In this document: positions 18,044-29,381 of the stretch, piece by piece
Layout of the letters: each line of letters starts with the position of its first letter
Numbering within the stretch: position 1 is the first letter of the stretch
Source: Rathayibacter sp. VKM Ac-2804
GTDB taxonomy: Bacteria > Actinomycetota > Actinomycetes > Actinomycetales > Microbacteriaceae
DNA length: 64,000 bases
Direction: 5' to 3'
Assembly: GCF_009866655.1 (NCBI RefSeq)
Contig: NZ_CP047420.1
Coordinates: 2,852,001 to 2,916,000 of the forward strand
The notes under the pieces: model-generated
The model's input: only the letters and a program-made list of their open reading frames with translations
What the model was told of the DNA's origin: nothing
Databases searched by the model: none
Program-made: the position numbers and the translations under genes

Positions 18044-18655
18044 ATGGCCGCCGAGCACTACTTCACGAGCACTCCCGACGGCGACCTCCGACCCCGCAGG
18101 ATCAGCGCGCGGATCGCCGGCCGCGACCTCGAGGTCACGACCGCCGGCGGGGTGTTCAGCCCCGGCCACGTCGATCTCGGCACCCGGGTCCTGCTGGACG
18201 CGGTCCCCGACGCCCCCGCGAGCGGGGACCTCCTGGATCTCGGCTGCGGCTGGGGACCGATCTCGCTCGCCCTGGCGCTCGGCTCCCCCGACGCCCGGGT
18301 GTGGGCGGTCGACGTCAACCAGCGGGCGCTCGAGCTCGTCCGCCGCAACTGCGCAGAACTCGGTGTCTCCAATGTCAACGCGGTGCTGCCCGAGGATGTT
18401 CCCGAGGACGTCCGCTTCGCCGCGATCTGGTCGAACCCGCCGATCCGGGTGGGCAAGGCCGAGCTGCACGCGCTGCTCGAGCGCTGGCTCCCCCGCCTCG
18501 AGCCCGACGCGGAGTCCTGGCTCGTCGTGCAGCGCAACCTCGGCGCCGACTCGCTGCTCACGTGGCTGACCGAGACGTTCGAGGGCCGGCTCGACGTCGA
18601 CCGGATCTCCTCGGCCAAGGGCTTCCGGGTCATCCGGACCACGCGCACGGCCTGA
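18044..18655 (+). CDS. Class I SAM methyltransferase, RsmC-like
   Basis: 203 residues from MAAEHYFTSTP. Glycine-rich SAM motif DLGCGWGPISLALAL at about 64-78, VWAVDVNQRALELVRRN for the adenosine-binding Asp, and the NPPIR catalytic motif typical of N-methyltransferases acting on nucleic acid bases. The family includes 16S rRNA guanine N2 methyltransferases, but this is the short single-domain form; the substrate is not certain. It sits alone, divergent from hflX and convergent with dapF. Confidence 0.85.
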   Translation: MAAEHYFTSTPDGDLRPRRISARIAGRDLEVTTAGGVFSPGHVDLGTRVLLDAVPDAPASGDLLDLGCGWGPISLALALGSPDARVWAVDVNQRALELVRRNCAELGVSNVNAVLPEDVPEDVRFAAIWSNPPIRVGKAELHALLERWLPRLEPDAESWLVVQRNLGADSLLTWLTETFEGRLDVDRISSAKGFRVIRTTRTA

Positions 18656-18692
18656 CCGCCTGAGACTTCCCGTTCGCCGGACCGGGCCAGTG

Positions 18693-18729
18693 CCGCGCTG
18701 GTCGATCGGTCCCGCGCTAGTCGATCCGG
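18693..18729. repeat. Short tandem duplication covering the dapF stop
   Basis: CCGCGCTGGTCGATCGG (18693-18709) and CCGCGCTAGTCGATCCGG (18712-18729) repeat with a 19-base period. The second copy contains the dapF TAG stop on the minus strand; the first has CCA in its place. Confidence 0.6.
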
Positions 18730-19598
18730 ATCGTGCCGGTGTAGACGAGATCGGCCGGGCCGGACAGGCCGACGTGCTCGCCCTCCTCGGTCGGGAACAT
18801 CGTCACGCCCAGCGTCCCGCCGGGGACCTCGACGCGCCAGGACTGCGGTGCGCGCGCACCGGCCCAGTAGCGGACCGCGAGGGCCGCAGCGGCGGCGCCT
18901 GTGCCGCAGCTCAGCGTCTCACCGCTGCCGCGCTCGTGCACGCGCATCCGGATCCGGCCGATGCCGTCGTGCACCAGGGGCTCACCGGGCACGACGAACT
19001 CGACGTTCGCCCCGTCGGCCGGCTCAGGCTCGATCTGCGGGATGTAGCTGAGGTCGGCCTCGTCGAGCTCCTCGTCGTTGCTCAGCGCCACCACGATGTG
19101 CGGGTTGCCGAGGTCGAGGCCGAGACCGGGGCGCGGCACCTTCAGCTCCTTGGCGCGGACGAGCGGCTCGCCGCCCGCGAGCTCCCAGCGACCGAGATCG
19201 ACCTGGAAGCCGGCGCCGCTGCGGGTCACGTCGCGGACCCCGGCGCGAGTGCCGATCGGGAGGGTGTCGCCCTGCTCGAGCGTCGCGAGACCGCCGGCGA
19301 GCAGGAACGCGGCGTAGACGCGGATGCCGTTGCCGCACATCTCGGCGATCGAGCCGTCGGCGTTGCGGTAGTCCATGAACCACTCGGCCTCCGGCTCCTG
19401 CTCGAGGGCGGCCGCGCCGTCGGCCAGGGAGCGCGAGCGGACCGCGCGGATGATGCCGTCGGCGCCGACGCCGAAGTGGCGGTCGCAGATCATCGCGATC
19501 TGCGCGGGCGACAGGTCGACCTCACCGTCCGGGTCGCTGAAGAGCACGAAGTCGTTGCCGGTGCCCTGGCCCTTGGTGAAGTGCAGCTCGATCGTCAT
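18717..19598 (-). CDS. dapF: Diaminopimelate epimerase
   Basis: Cofactor-independent epimerase converting LL- to meso-diaminopimelate for lysine and cell wall, 293 residues. The two catalytic cysteines are in [11 protein letters not shown] and [14 protein letters not shown]. The N-terminal [15 protein letters not shown] is diagnostic. A TAGGCT hexamer (19606-19611) ends seven bases before the ATG, so it may have its own leaderless promoter although miaA ends only 10 bases upstream. Confidence 0.96.
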   Translation of the reverse strand: MTIELHFTKGQGTGNDFVLFSDPDGEVDLSPAQIAMICDRHFGVGADGIIRAVRSRSLADGAAALEQEPEAEWFMDYRNADGSIAEMCGNGIRVYAAFLLAGGLATLEQGDTLPIGTRAGVRDVTRSGAGFQVDLGRWELAGGEPLVRAKELKVPRPGLGLDLGNPHIVVALSNDEELDEADLSYIPQIEPEPADGANVEFVVPGEPLVHDGIGRIRMRVHERGSGETLSCGTGAAAAALAVRYWAGARAPQSWRVEVPGGTLGVTMFPTEEGEHVGLSGPADLVYTGTIRID

Positions 19599-19608
19599 GG
19601 CGGACAGC

Positions 19609-20565
19609 CTAGCGAGGCGCCGGAGCGCCGACCTGGGCGAGCGCGAGCGCCCGCTCGACGAGGTCCGGAGCGTCGAACGGCAGCCAGTGCGCCGCCTGAT
19701 AGCGGCGGAACCAGCTGTTCTGCCGGCGCGCGTAGCGGCGGGTCAGCGCCTGGGTGGAGGCGATCGCCTGCTCCTGGGTCAGCTCGCCGGCGCGCTGCGC
19801 GAGGGCCTGGGCGTAGCCGATGGCGCGGCTCGCTGTGACGCCGCGCTCGATGCCCAGCGGCACGAGGCGCTCGACCTCGTCGAGCATGCCGCCCGCCCAC
19901 ATCCGCTCCACGCGGTGGTCGAGGCGCTCGACGAGGACCTCGCGCGGCGCGGACAGGGCGAGGACCGTGCTCGGCCGCCACGGCACAGGGGTGTCCGACA
20001 TCAGTGCACTGTTCGGCGAGCCGGTGAGCTCGGTGATCTCGAGGGCGCGCACGATCCGGCGGACGTTGTGCGGGCCGATCCGCGCGGCGACCTCGGCGTC
20101 GACGGAGCGGAGGCGCTCGAAGAGCACGGCGCAGCCCTCGCGCTCGGCCGTCTCCTCCAGGGAGCGCCGGATCGCGGGGTCGGTGCCGGCGAAGGAGAAC
20201 TCGAAGATCACGCTCGACACGTAGAGGCCGGAGCCGCCGACGAGGATCGGGGTCGCACCGCGCGCCAGGACGTCGTCGACGACGGCGCGCGCCTCGGCCT
20301 GGTAGCGGGCGACGGACGCGTCCTCGGTGACGTCGAGCACGTCGAGCAGGTGGTGCGGCACGTCCTGCCGCTCCTCCGGCGGGAGCTTCGCGGTCCCGAT
20401 GTCCATGCCGCGATAGAGCTGCATGGCGTCGGCGTTGACGACCTCGGCGGCGCCGCCCGACGCGCGGATCGCGGCGGCGAGAGCGAGCGAGAGGTCCGAC
20501 TTGCCGGTGCCCGTGGCGCCGACGACGGTGAGGAGGGCGGGCGCCGCCCGCTCAGCGCTCGCCAT
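19609..20565 (-). CDS. miaA: tRNA dimethylallyltransferase
   Basis: Adds a dimethylallyl group to A37 of tRNAs reading UNN codons, 318 residues. P-loop [17 protein letters not shown] at about 14-30, [27 protein letters not shown], and the tRNA-binding [15 protein letters not shown] near the C-terminus. It overlaps the end of miaB by 14 bases; MiaB acts on the product of MiaA, so the pair is functionally linked. Confidence 0.96.
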   Translation of the reverse strand: MASAERAAPALLTVVGATGTGKSDLSLALAAAIRASGGAAEVVNADAMQLYRGMDIGTAKLPPEERQDVPHHLLDVLDVTEDASVARYQAEARAVVDDVLARGATPILVGGSGLYVSSVIFEFSFAGTDPAIRRSLEETAEREGCAVLFERLRSVDAEVAARIGPHNVRRIVRALEITELTGSPNSALMSDTPVPWRPSTVLALSAPREVLVERLDHRVERMWAGGMLDEVERLVPLGIERGVTASRAIGYAQALAQRAGELTQEQAIASTQALTRRYARRQNSWFRRYQAAHWLPFDAPDLVERALALAQVGAPAPR

Positions 20566-22135
20566 CGAGGGTGTCGTAGATCGGAGTGGTCAGCGTCTCC
20601 GGCGCAGCCGGCGTGATCGGGCGGAGCCGGAGCGAGGGCAGGCCGAGCGAGACCTTCGGCGCGCCGGTGGCACCCGGCGCGGAGGGGACGCCGCAGGACT
20701 CCGTCTGCGCTCGGTCCCAGGCGTCGCCGGCCCGGGTGCGGCGGACCTGCAGCGGTGCGCCGTCCACCGAGTCCGCGATCAGGTAGAAGGGCGCGGCGCG
20801 GGTGACCTCGACGCTGACGACGTCGCCGGGGCGCGGCTGCTCGGAGCCGGCCGGGACGTCGAAGTGGACGAGCCGGCTGTCCTCAGCACGCCCGCTGAGG
20901 CGGTGCGTCTCGCTGTCGCGGCGGCCCTCGCCCGTCGCGACGAGCACCTCGACCCGGCGCCCGACGACCGCGCGGTTCTCGCTCTCGCTGATCGAGTCCT
21001 GCAGGGCGGCCAGGCGCTCGAAGCGCTCCTGCACGACGGCCTTCGGGATCTGATCGGGCAGCGTCGCCGCGGGCGTCCCCGGGCGGATCGAGTACTGGAA
21101 GGTGAATGCGGAGGCGAAACGCGCCGCTTCGACCACGCGCACGGTGTCCTGGAAGTCGGCCTCGGTCTCACCGGGGAAGCCGACGATGATGTCGGTGCTG
21201 ATCGCGGCGTGCGGGATGCGGTCGCGCACGCGGTCCAGGATGCCGAGGAAGCGCTCGGAGCGGTAGGAGCGGCGCATCGCCTTGAGGACGCGGTCGGAAC
21301 CGGACTGCAGCGGCATGTGCAGCTGCGGCATGACGGCCGGCGTCTCGGCCATGGCGTCGATGACGTCGTCGGTGAACGCCGCCGGGTGCGGACTGGTGAA
21401 GCGGATCCGCTCCAGGCCCTCGATCGTGCCGGCGGCGCGGAGGAGCTTCGAGAAGGCCTGCCGGTCGCCGAACTCGACGCCGTAGGAGTTCACGTTCTGC
21501 CCGAGGAGGGTGACCTCGATCGCGCCGTCGTCGACGAGCGCCTGGATCTCGGCGAGCACGTCGCCCGGACGGCGGTCCTTCTCCTTGCCGCGCAGCGAGG
21601 GGACGATGCAGAACGTGCAGGTGTTGTTGCAGCCGACCGAGATCGACACCCAGCCGCTGTAGGTCGAGTCGCGCTTGGTCGGCAGCGTGGAGGGGAACAC
21701 GTCGAGCGATTCGAGGATCTCGAGCTGGGCCTCGTCGTTGTGCCGCGCCCGCTCGAGCAGGCTCGGCAGAGCGCCCATGTTGTGCGTGCCGAAGACGACG
21801 TCGACCCACGGTGCCTTCTCGAGGATGACGTTCTTGTCCTTCTGCGCGAGGCAGCCGCCGACCGCGATCTGCATGCCCGCGTGCCGGCGCTTCACCGAGG
21901 CGAGATGGCCCAGGTTGCCGTAGAGCTTGTTGTCCGCGTTCTCGCGCACGGCGCAGGTGTTGATGACGACGATGTCGGCCTCGGCGCCGTCGGCCGAGAC
22001 GTAGCCGGCCGCCTCGAGCGAGCCGCTGAGCCGCTCGGAGTCGTGGACGTTCATCTGGCAGCCGAAGGTGCGGACCTCGTAGGTCCTCGGCCGCGCATCG
22101 ACGAGGGGGGAGGTGACCGGACCGAGCGTGCTCAT
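20552..22135 (-). CDS. miaB: tRNA methylthiotransferase MiaB
   Basis: Radical SAM enzyme adding a methylthio group to i6A37, 527 residues. The N-terminal MTTase domain has [17 protein letters not shown] and two further cysteines ([18 protein letters not shown]). The radical SAM CxxxCxxC is in [21 protein letters not shown] domain follows ([15 protein letters not shown] and beyond). The last 90 residues are an extension beyond the usual length. A TAGAAT hexamer (22144-22149) lies eight bases before the ATG. Confidence 0.96.
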   Translation of the reverse strand: MSTLGPVTSPLVDARPRTYEVRTFGCQMNVHDSERLSGSLEAAGYVSADGAEADIVVINTCAVRENADNKLYGNLGHLASVKRRHAGMQIAVGGCLAQKDKNVILEKAPWVDVVFGTHNMGALPSLLERARHNDEAQLEILESLDVFPSTLPTKRDSTYSGWVSISVGCNNTCTFCIVPSLRGKEKDRRPGDVLAEIQALVDDGAIEVTLLGQNVNSYGVEFGDRQAFSKLLRAAGTIEGLERIRFTSPHPAAFTDDVIDAMAETPAVMPQLHMPLQSGSDRVLKAMRRSYRSERFLGILDRVRDRIPHAAISTDIIVGFPGETEADFQDTVRVVEAARFASAFTFQYSIRPGTPAATLPDQIPKAVVQERFERLAALQDSISESENRAVVGRRVEVLVATGEGRRDSETHRLSGRAEDSRLVHFDVPAGSEQPRPGDVVSVEVTRAAPFYLIADSVDGAPLQVRRTRAGDAWDRAQTESCGVPSAPGATGAPKVSLGLPSLRLRPITPAAPETLTTPIYDTLDGER

Positions 22136-22193
22136 GGTGTGCGATTCTACGCGCCGCTCCGGCCGCCTCTCGGCGACCGGGCGGCGGACCCGC

Positions 22194-22937
22194 TCAGCGG
22201 AAGCGGACGCTCGAGCCGGGCTTGCGCACCGTCTCGCGGACGACGCGCTGGACGAGCGCGCCGGCGTAGCCGCGACGTGCCAGGAAGCCCGTCAGGCGGC
22301 GCTCCGCCACCTCGTCGGACAGCGAGCGGAGGCTCGGCAGGCGCTTGCGCGCGAGCTCCATCGCCGTGCGGTACTCGTCGTCGCCGTCGAACTCGTCGAG
22401 CGCGGTCGCGATCGCGTCGGGGTCGAGCTTGCGAGCGCGCAGCTCCTGCATGATCGACGAGCGCCCGAGCTTCTTGCGCTCGCGCAGCTGGAGGACCAGC
22501 GACTCCGCCATCTTGTAGTCGTCGAGGTAGCCGAAGCGGGTGAAGCGCTCGAGGATGTCGAGAGCGTCCTTCTCGGCGACGCCCTCGGTGTAGAGACGGG
22601 CCTCGACCTCGGCGACCGAGAGGCTCTTGCGCGAGAGCCCGCGCACGATGCGGTCCGCGATCTGCTCGGGATCGGGCTCCTCGGGGACGTCGTCCGCGAA
22701 GGAGTCCTCCTCGGCCGACTCGTCCTCGAGCGGGTCAACCGCCGGCGCATCGGCGCCCCGACCGGTGCGCCCGGGCACCGGTGCCGGCGCGGCGTCCCGG
22801 CGCGCGACATGCGCCGACAGCTCGGCGATCGCGTCCACGGCCGTCTCGGCCTGCTCGGCGTCCGCGCCGTCGTCCTTCACCCAGGGGAGGAAGGCCACGG
22901 GCCGACCCTGTGCCCCCTCCGCGGCCTTCTCCCCCAC
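22194..22937 (-). CDS. recX: RecA regulator RecX
   Basis: Binds RecA filaments and limits their activity. 247 residues if started at the GTG at 22937, three bases after the recA stop. Residues 1-100 are acidic and poorly conserved, so a later GTG is also possible. The RecX helices follow: [60 protein letters not shown] and [20 protein letters not shown]. Overlap or close spacing behind recA is standard. Confidence 0.92.
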   Translation of the reverse strand: MGEKAAEGAQGRPVAFLPWVKDDGADAEQAETAVDAIAELSAHVARRDAAPAPVPGRTGRGADAPAVDPLEDESAEEDSFADDVPEEPDPEQIADRIVRGLSRKSLSVAEVEARLYTEGVAEKDALDILERFTRFGYLDDYKMAESLVLQLRERKKLGRSSIMQELRARKLDPDAIATALDEFDGDDEYRTAMELARKRLPSLRSLSDEVAERRLTGFLARRGYAGALVQRVVRETVRKPGSSVRFR

Positions 22938-22940
22938 GGG

Positions 22941-24029
<1,089 letters not shown>

Positions 24030-24168
24030 GGCCGTCTCGCTCTCGTGTCGTGGTGGTATCGCCTACAGGCTGTCGTGTCGTACCGGAACCGTTCGCGGGC
24101 GAGTGCCCCTGAATGCGGTCCCGGCCGGTTGCGACAAGGCGGTGAAGCAGTCCGAATGACTGATGTCG

Positions 24169-24190
24169 ACGGTAGGCCCGACCACCGACA
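24169..24190 (-). promoter_or_regulatory. LexA-independent damage promoter of recA (PafBC/RecA-NDp pattern)
   Basis: On the minus strand TGTCGGTG (24183-24190), eight bases, then TACCGT (24169-24174). This fits the mycobacterial RecA-NDp consensus TTGTCRGTG-N8-TANNNT at every defined base except the first T. Such promoters are activated by PafBC. The -35-like part is within the 18-mer shared with the lexA region. Confidence 0.6.
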
Positions 24191-24261
24191 TCGGTGGCGA
24201 GCCGGACCTCTTCCGTGGAGACGGAGGCGATCCTGCTTCTGGTGAGGAGCTTAGACCCGTT

Positions 24262-24275
24262 CGAACAGGGATTCG
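24262..24275. promoter_or_regulatory. LexA-box-like site upstream of recA
   Basis: CGAACAGGGATTCG matches CGAACRNNNGTTYG at 13 of 14 positions and is flanked by T and A to give TCGAA(N6)TTCGA. It is 233 bases before the recA start. A second near match, CGAACACGACTTCG, lies at 24297-24310. Confidence 0.6.
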
Positions 24276-24342
24276 AGGGTGGCACGCCCGGCGTGTCGAA
24301 CACGACTTCGGCCGTGCGGCGACGGCGCGGGTCAGCGCATGC

Positions 24343-24567
24343 TCAGCGCCGGCGCTTCGCCGGGTCGATCCCGTGCCAGCGGCCCTCGGGGACGTCGTTG
24401 GCACGGCAGAGCGCGATCCAGACCTCGCGGGGCTCCGCGCCGTCGCGGAGCGCCTTCTGCGCCGTCCGGCCGCCGAGCTCGGTCAGCACGAGATCGGACA
24501 CGAGCACGCGCGCGTAGGCGGCGCCGAACTCGTCGTCGACCAGCTGCTGGAACTCGCTCAGGCGCAT
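24343..24567 (-). CDS. DUF3046-family protein
   Basis: 74 residues: MRLSEFQQLVDDEFG, then ARVLVSDLVLTELGGRTAQKAL, then EVWIALCRANDVPEGRWHG, ending in a basic tail. The family is small, actinobacterial and of unknown function; members usually sit beside recA. A TACCGT hexamer (24574-24579) ends six bases before the ATG, so the message may be leaderless. Confidence 0.85.
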   Translation of the reverse strand: MRLSEFQQLVDDEFGAAYARVLVSDLVLTELGGRTAQKALRDGAEPREVWIALCRANDVPEGRWHGIDPAKRRR

Positions 24568-24636
24568 GCGTCCACGGTAACAAGCCGCGCCGGGGTGGGA
24601 GGCGAGCGAGCGGGAGCGGGCGGCCCCCGGGAACGA

Positions 24637-24672
24637 CGAAGGGCGCCGGAGCCGGAGCTCGGGCGCCCTTCG
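24637..24672 (-). terminator. Terminator of clgR
   Basis: An 11-base perfect stem, CGAAGGGCGCC (24637-24647) against its complement (24662-24672), with an inner GGAGC/GCTC pairing. On the minus strand it is followed by TCGTTCCCGG, the same tail as the rplT and pnp terminators. Confidence 0.8.
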
Positions 24673-24711
24673 CGAGGTGCGGGTGCGGTGGGTGGGAAGG
24701 GGACGGGCCCG

Positions 24712-25020
24712 CTACTGCGAGACGAGGTCCGCGTCGAATCCGGCGACCATGTCGGCCGGGATGGTGTCGGGGATCGTGTCGATCCCCTCGATGACCGCGA
24801 GACGGTCGCCGACCTCGCGCATGATCACCGAGATCGGGGTGTCGAGCGCATCGGCCACCGAGGCGAGGATCTCGGACGACGCCTCCTTCTGACCGCGCTC
24901 GACCTCGCTGAGGTAGCCGAGAGCGACACTCGCCTTGCTCGCCACCTGGCGCAGGGTGCGACCTTTCTGCAGGCGAAAGTCCCTGAGGACATCGCCGATC
25001 TCCTGACGAACTAGAACCAC
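24712..25020 (-). CDS. clgR: ClgR-type XRE-family transcriptional regulator
   Basis: 102 residues from the GTG at 25020, chosen because AAGGAGGG lies five bases upstream; an ATG six codons earlier overlaps that site. A helix-turn-helix occupies residues 1-70 (IGDVLRDFRLQKGRTLRQVASKASVALGYLSEVERGQKEAS). In related actinobacteria ClgR activates clpP and other protein-quality genes and is itself degraded by ClpP; the C-terminal residues LVSQ could be a degradation tag but that is a guess. It has its own terminator, and the inverted repeat at 25108-25136 is upstream. Confidence 0.82.
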   Translation of the reverse strand: MVLVRQEIGDVLRDFRLQKGRTLRQVASKASVALGYLSEVERGQKEASSEILASVADALDTPISVIMREVGDRLAVIEGIDTIPDTIPADMVAGFDADLVSQ

Positions 25021-25107
25021 TGGACCCTCCTTCTCCACGTCAACCGCTTCTCGCGCACCGATTCGAGAGATGCGAGAGCATCGGATTCGAAGGGGATGTG
25101 TACGAGA

Positions 25108-25136
25108 GAGCCGGATAGCTGTTCACTACCCGGCTC
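25108..25136. promoter_or_regulatory. Inverted repeat between pncC and clgR
   Basis: GAGCCGGATAG, seven bases, CTACCCGGCTC: 11-base arms with one mismatch. It lies 116 bases after the pncC stop and 88 bases before the clgR start, so it may be a late terminator or an operator for clgR. Confidence 0.45.
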
Positions 25137-25252
25137 GTGTGAGTCGACTCTAATACCGGATGACTGGACTTTGCGTGTGAGCGACGTCAGATGTAACCGG
25201 GCCGAAACCCTGTGCATTCCACGATTCCGCGCCGCTTCCTGGGCTTCCGCTG

Positions 25253-25735
25253 TCAGGGCGACGACGCGACGAGCTCCTGGGCCAGCGCGAGCGCCGCGGC
25301 GACGGACGCGGCGCGGATCCCGGCCCGTCCGCCGTCGAAGCGGTGCTCGCGCACCAGCTCGGCGTCGTCCAGGACGGCGGCGACGAACACGGTGCCGACG
25401 GCGGCCCCGCCCTGCGGCTCCGGGCCGGCGACCCCGGTCGTCGCGATCCCGACGGTCCGCGACCCCGCCTCCCCGAGCCGCCGGGCGGCGCCGCGCGCCA
25501 TCTGCACGGCGACGACCGGGTGGACGGGTCCCTCCCGGTCGAGCAGCTCCGCGTCGACGCCGAGCAGGCGGTGCTTGAGGTCGGTCGCGTAGGACACCAC
25601 TCCCCCGCGGTAGACGGCGGAGGCGCCGGGCACCTCGACGAGCGCGGAGCTCAGCGCCCCGCCGGTCAGCGACTCCGCGACCGCCAGCGCGAGACCGCGC
25701 CGCCGGAGCTCCGAGAGCAGCGCCTCGGCGGTCAT
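25253..25735 (-). CDS. pncC: CinA C-terminal-type nicotinamide-nucleotide amidase
   Basis: 160 residues. This is the stand-alone C-terminal domain of CinA, which deamidates nicotinamide mononucleotide to recycle NAD breakdown products. AVAESLTGGALSSALVEVPGAS, YRGGVVSYATDLKHRLLGV and GIATTGVAGPEPQGG are the conserved blocks. Its ATG overlaps the pgsA stop (ATGA). The common name competence/damage-inducible protein is historical and does not imply induction here. Confidence 0.88.
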   Translation of the reverse strand: MTAEALLSELRRRGLALAVAESLTGGALSSALVEVPGASAVYRGGVVSYATDLKHRLLGVDAELLDREGPVHPVVAVQMARGAARRLGEAGSRTVGIATTGVAGPEPQGGAAVGTVFVAAVLDDAELVREHRFDGGRAGIRAASVAAALALAQELVASSP

Positions 25736-26334
25736 CGCCGGCCGCGCGCGGCGCGGCTCTGGCGCGCCGCGTCGGCGAGGTAGTCGATGCCCGTGACGAC
25801 GGTGAGGATCACCGCGGCCGTCATCGTGACCCCGTTCAGCCAGTGCACCCACTCGCCGAGGAAGGTCCAGAGCGGCAGGAGCGCGAGCGAGATCGCGACG
25901 GACTGCACGATCGTCTTCAGCTTGCCGCCGCGGGACGCCGGGATCACGCGGTCGGAGAGGACGGCCATCCGGAAGACCGTGATGCCGATCTCGCGGACCA
26001 GGATGACGATCGTGACCCACCAGGGCAGCTCGGCGAGGATCGAGAGCCCGACCAGCGCCGCTCCGGTGAGCACCTTGTCGGCGATCGGGTCGAGCAGCTT
26101 GCCGAGGTCGGTGACCAGCCCGCGGCTGCGCGCGATGTGGCCGTCGATCCCGTCGGTCGCGATCGCGACGATGAAGAGCAGCGCCGCGGCGATGCGCACG
26201 CCGCCGTCCTCGCCGCCGTCGGCCAGGAGGAGCCAGAAGAACACCGGGGCGAGCAGGATGCGCACCACGGTGATCGCGTTGGGCAGGTTCCAGTTGCTCG
26301 GGGCGGCGCCGGCCTGCGCGGTGGGGCTGGTCAT
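25732..26334 (-). CDS. pgsA: CDP-diacylglycerol-glycerol-3-phosphate 3-phosphatidyltransferase
   Basis: Integral membrane enzyme for phosphatidylglycerol phosphate synthesis, 200 residues. The CDP-alcohol transferase motif is in TDGIDGHIARSRG and LGKLLDPIADK near residues 65-90, supplying the Mg-binding aspartates. Several hydrophobic helices follow. The start MTSPTAQAG is chosen by family length; the same frame stays open far upstream as a shadow of ftsK. It sits between ftsK and pncC, a standard actinobacterial order. Confidence 0.9.
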   Translation of the reverse strand: MTSPTAQAGAAPSNWNLPNAITVVRILLAPVFFWLLLADGGEDGGVRIAAALLFIVAIATDGIDGHIARSRGLVTDLGKLLDPIADKVLTGAALVGLSILAELPWWVTIVILVREIGITVFRMAVLSDRVIPASRGGKLKTIVQSVAISLALLPLWTFLGEWVHWLNGVTMTAAVILTVVTGIDYLADAARQSRAARGRR

Positions 26335-26399
26335 CGGAGTCCGCCGTTCCTCGTGGTCGGTCGATTCGGCGGGACGCTCGTGCTCGTCGAGGTCATCGC

Positions 26400-29285
26400 T
26401 CAGTCCCGCCCGGTGAGCGCCCAGGCGTCGTCGTCGGAGCCCTCGTCGTCGTCGTGGTAGTCGGTCGCGACCGGGCCGGAGGGCTCGGCCAGCGGGTCGG
26501 CGTAGGCGTCGGGCGCGGTCGGCGACGGCGCGGCGGCGTGCTCGCCGGGCTCGTCGCCGCGCATCCGCGAGAGCACCCCCGGCAGCTGCTCGGCGGTCAC
26601 CAGCACGTCGCGCGCCTTCGAGCCCTCGGAGGGGCCGACGACCTCGCGCGATTCGAGCAGGTCCATCAGGCGGCCGGCCTTGGCGAACCCGACGCGGAGC
26701 TTGCGCTGCAGCATCGAGGTCGAGCCGAACTGGGTGCTGACCACGAGCTCGGCCGCCGCCATCAGCAGCTCGAGGTCGTCGCCGATGTCGGAGTCGATCT
26801 CCTTCCGCTGCGCCTGCACCGTGATGTCCTGGCGGTACTCGGGCTGCGCCTGGCGGGTGACGTGCTCGACGACCTTGGCGATCTCCTCCTCGCGCACCCA
26901 GGCGCCCTGGACGCGCATCGGCTTGTTCGTGCCCATCGGCAGGAACAGGCCGTCGCCCTGGCCGATGAGCTTGTCGGCGCCCGGCTGGTCGAGGATGACG
27001 CGGGAGTCGGTGACGCTCGTCACGGCGAAGGCCAGGCGGCTGGGCACGTTCGCCTTGATCAGGCCGGTGACGACGTCGACGCTCGGGCGCTGGGTGGCGA
27101 GCACGAGATGGATGCCGGAGGCGCGGGCCAGCTGGGTGATGCGGACGATCGAGTCCTCGACGTCGCGCGGGGCGACCATCATCAGGTCGGCGAGCTCGTC
27201 CACGACGACCAGGAGGTAGGGGTAGGGCCGGAGGACGCGGTTGCTGCCCGCGGGGAGCTTGATCTCGCCGCTGCGCACCGCCGCGTTGAAGTCGTCGATG
27301 TGCCGGTAGCCGAACGACGCGAGGTCGTCGTAGCGCATGTCCATCTCCTTCACGACCCACTGGAGCGCCTCGGCGGCCTTCTTGGGGTTCGTGATGATGG
27401 GCGTGATCAGGTGCGGGACGCCGCCGTAGATCGTGAGCTCGACGCGCTTGGGGTCGATCAGCACCATCCGGACGTCCTGCGGGCTCGCGCGCATCAGCAG
27501 GCTCGTGATCATCGAGTTCACGAAGCTGGACTTGCCGGAGCCGGTCGAGCCGGCGACCAGGAGGTGCGGCATCTTGGCGAGGTTGGCCACCACGTAGCCG
27601 CCCTCGACGTCCTTGCCGACGCCGATCGTCATCGGGTGGGTGGACGTCGTCGAGGCGGCGGAGCGCAGGACGTCGCCGAGCGAGACGATCTCGCGGTCGG
27701 TGTTCGGGATCTCGACGCCGATCGCGCTCTTGCCCGGGATGGGCGAGAGGATCCGCACCTCGTTGCTGGCGACCGCGTAGGAGAGGTTCTTGCTCAGGGC
27801 CGTGACGCGCTCGACCTTGACGCCCGGGCCGAGCTCGATCTCGTAGCGGGTGACCGTCGGGCCGCGGGAGAAGCCGGTGACCGTCGCATCCACGTTGAAC
27901 TGCTGCAGGACCTCGGTGAGCGCGCGCACCATCTCGTCGTTCGCGGCCGAGCGGGCCTTCGACGGCGTGCCGGTGGAGAGGGCGGACGCGGACGGCAGTC
28001 GGTACGGGGTGTCCTCCTCGAAGGAGGAGTCGAAGTCGGCGGTCGGGTCGGCGGCGACCGGGGCGATCGGGCCGGTCTCGATCACCGGCGGCAGCGGGAC
28101 GGCGGGGGCGACGTCGAGGTCGTCGAGCGCGATCACGCCCGTCGCGTCGTCGTCCACCACGCCCAGCGGGATGCGGGTGGTCGCGCTCTGATCGTGGCGG
28201 GCCAGGGCGGCCTCTGCCGACTCGGCCTCGGAGATCACCTCGGTGGCGTAGGAGCGGGTGGGCGGGTCGGCCGGCTCGTCGCGGTCTGCGGTCGTCGGCT
28301 CCTCGAGCGCGGTGTCGAAGCCCTTCGCGCGGCCTCGGCCCTTCCGGCCCTTCGGCGCCTCGTCCTCGTCGCCGAGCGCATCGATCGGCAGCTCGGCCTG
28401 GACGGTCGGCTCGTCCTCGCGACCGGAGTCGGTGCGGCGCCACCAGGGCAGCTCGCCGCCGTCCTCCTGCTCGTCGTCGGCCTTCTCGCCCTCGGCCTTC
28501 GCGGCCGCCTTGCTCGCGGCCTTCTCGGCCTTCAGGCGCGCGCGCTCCTCGTCGTCGAGGACGGGGGCGCCGAAGAGGTAGCCGTAGAGCTCGCGCGAGC
28601 GGACCGCGATCCGGTTCGGCGGGGTCTTGGTGATGATGAAGAGCGAGAGCAGGACGACCAGGGAGAGCAGCACCGTGGCGCCGGGCACGGTCGCGAGCGC
28701 CACGAGAGGCGCTCCGACGAGCCAGCCGAGGACACCGCCGGCCGCGGCCATCTGCTCGATGCCCGACCCCGGCGCCGGAGCACCCAGGTGCGCGTGGCAG
28801 AGCCCGGCGGAGGAGATCAGCAGGACGGCGAGGCCCACGCCGATGCGCCCGTTGTCGTCGACGGAGCGCGGGTGCCGGAACAGCCAGAGCGAGAACAGCA
28901 GCAGCACGACCGGCAGGACGTAGGCGACGCGGCCGAACAGGCCGCCGAAGCTCCAGGCGTCGAGCACGAGGGCGACCGGATCGGTGGCGAGGAACCACTC
29001 CACCACCGCGCCGGCGACGGCGAGCAGCAGGAGCAGGAAGGGGACGCCGTCGCGGCGCTCCTCCTTCGCGAGGCGCTCGGGACCGAGGGCGCGCGCAGCG
29101 CCGCCGGCCAGGTGCGCGAGCGCCATCCAGACGGTGACGAGCGGGTTGGTGCGCGGAGCCGAGCTGAACGCGACCGTGCTCTTCTCGGACGATCCCCGCC
29201 CGGAGCCGCGGCCGGAGCGCGGAGTGCTCGAGCGCGCGGGGGCGCTCGCCTTCGCGCGGGAGGTCGTCTTCGGAGTCGTCGCCAT
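26400..29285 (-). CDS. ftsK: DNA translocase FtsK
   Basis: Septal motor that pumps DNA and resolves chromosome dimers, 961 residues. Basic Ser/Arg N-terminus (1-35), four or so membrane segments within about 60-220, an acidic linker to about 430, then the motor: [26 protein letters not shown] in the alpha/beta part, Walker [13 protein letters not shown] near 575-585, and Walker [14 protein letters not shown]. The C-terminal gamma domain includes [28 protein letters not shown] hexamer (29292-29297) ends six bases before the ATG. Confidence 0.96.
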   Translation of the reverse strand: MATTPKTTSRAKASAPARSSTPRSGRGSGRGSSEKSTVAFSSAPRTNPLVTVWMALAHLAGGAARALGPERLAKEERRDGVPFLLLLLAVAGAVVEWFLATDPVALVLDAWSFGGLFGRVAYVLPVVLLLFSLWLFRHPRSVDDNGRIGVGLAVLLISSAGLCHAHLGAPAPGSGIEQMAAAGGVLGWLVGAPLVALATVPGATVLLSLVVLLSLFIITKTPPNRIAVRSRELYGYLFGAPVLDDEERARLKAEKAASKAAAKAEGEKADDEQEDGGELPWWRRTDSGREDEPTVQAELPIDALGDEDEAPKGRKGRGRAKGFDTALEEPTTADRDEPADPPTRSYATEVISEAESAEAALARHDQSATTRIPLGVVDDDATGVIALDDLDVAPAVPLPPVIETGPIAPVAADPTADFDSSFEEDTPYRLPSASALSTGTPSKARSAANDEMVRALTEVLQQFNVDATVTGFSRGPTVTRYEIELGPGVKVERVTALSKNLSYAVASNEVRILSPIPGKSAIGVEIPNTDREIVSLGDVLRSAASTTSTHPMTIGVGKDVEGGYVVANLAKMPHLLVAGSTGSGKSSFVNSMITSLLMRASPQDVRMVLIDPKRVELTIYGGVPHLITPIITNPKKAAEALQWVVKEMDMRYDDLASFGYRHIDDFNAAVRSGEIKLPAGSNRVLRPYPYLLVVVDELADLMMVAPRDVEDSIVRITQLARASGIHLVLATQRPSVDVVTGLIKANVPSRLAFAVTSVTDSRVILDQPGADKLIGQGDGLFLPMGTNKPMRVQGAWVREEEIAKVVEHVTRQAQPEYRQDITVQAQRKEIDSDIGDDLELLMAAAELVVSTQFGSTSMLQRKLRVGFAKAGRLMDLLESREVVGPSEGSKARDVLVTAEQLPGVLSRMRGDEPGEHAAAPSPTAPDAYADPLAEPSGPVATDYHDDDEGSDDDAWALTGRD

Positions 29286-29381
29286 AGGGCCACCGTACCC
29301 GCCGCCTCCGTCATCGCCGCGGACCCGCGCCGGGCGGGCTGAGGCCGTGACCGGCCCGTGCCCGGCCGCCGCCGGGTCCGC

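Noticed and set aside
25732..28998. Apparent 1088-codon minus-strand gene across ftsK
   Set aside because: The first 888 codons are Arg/Pro-rich shadow of ftsK; only the last 200 encode PgsA.
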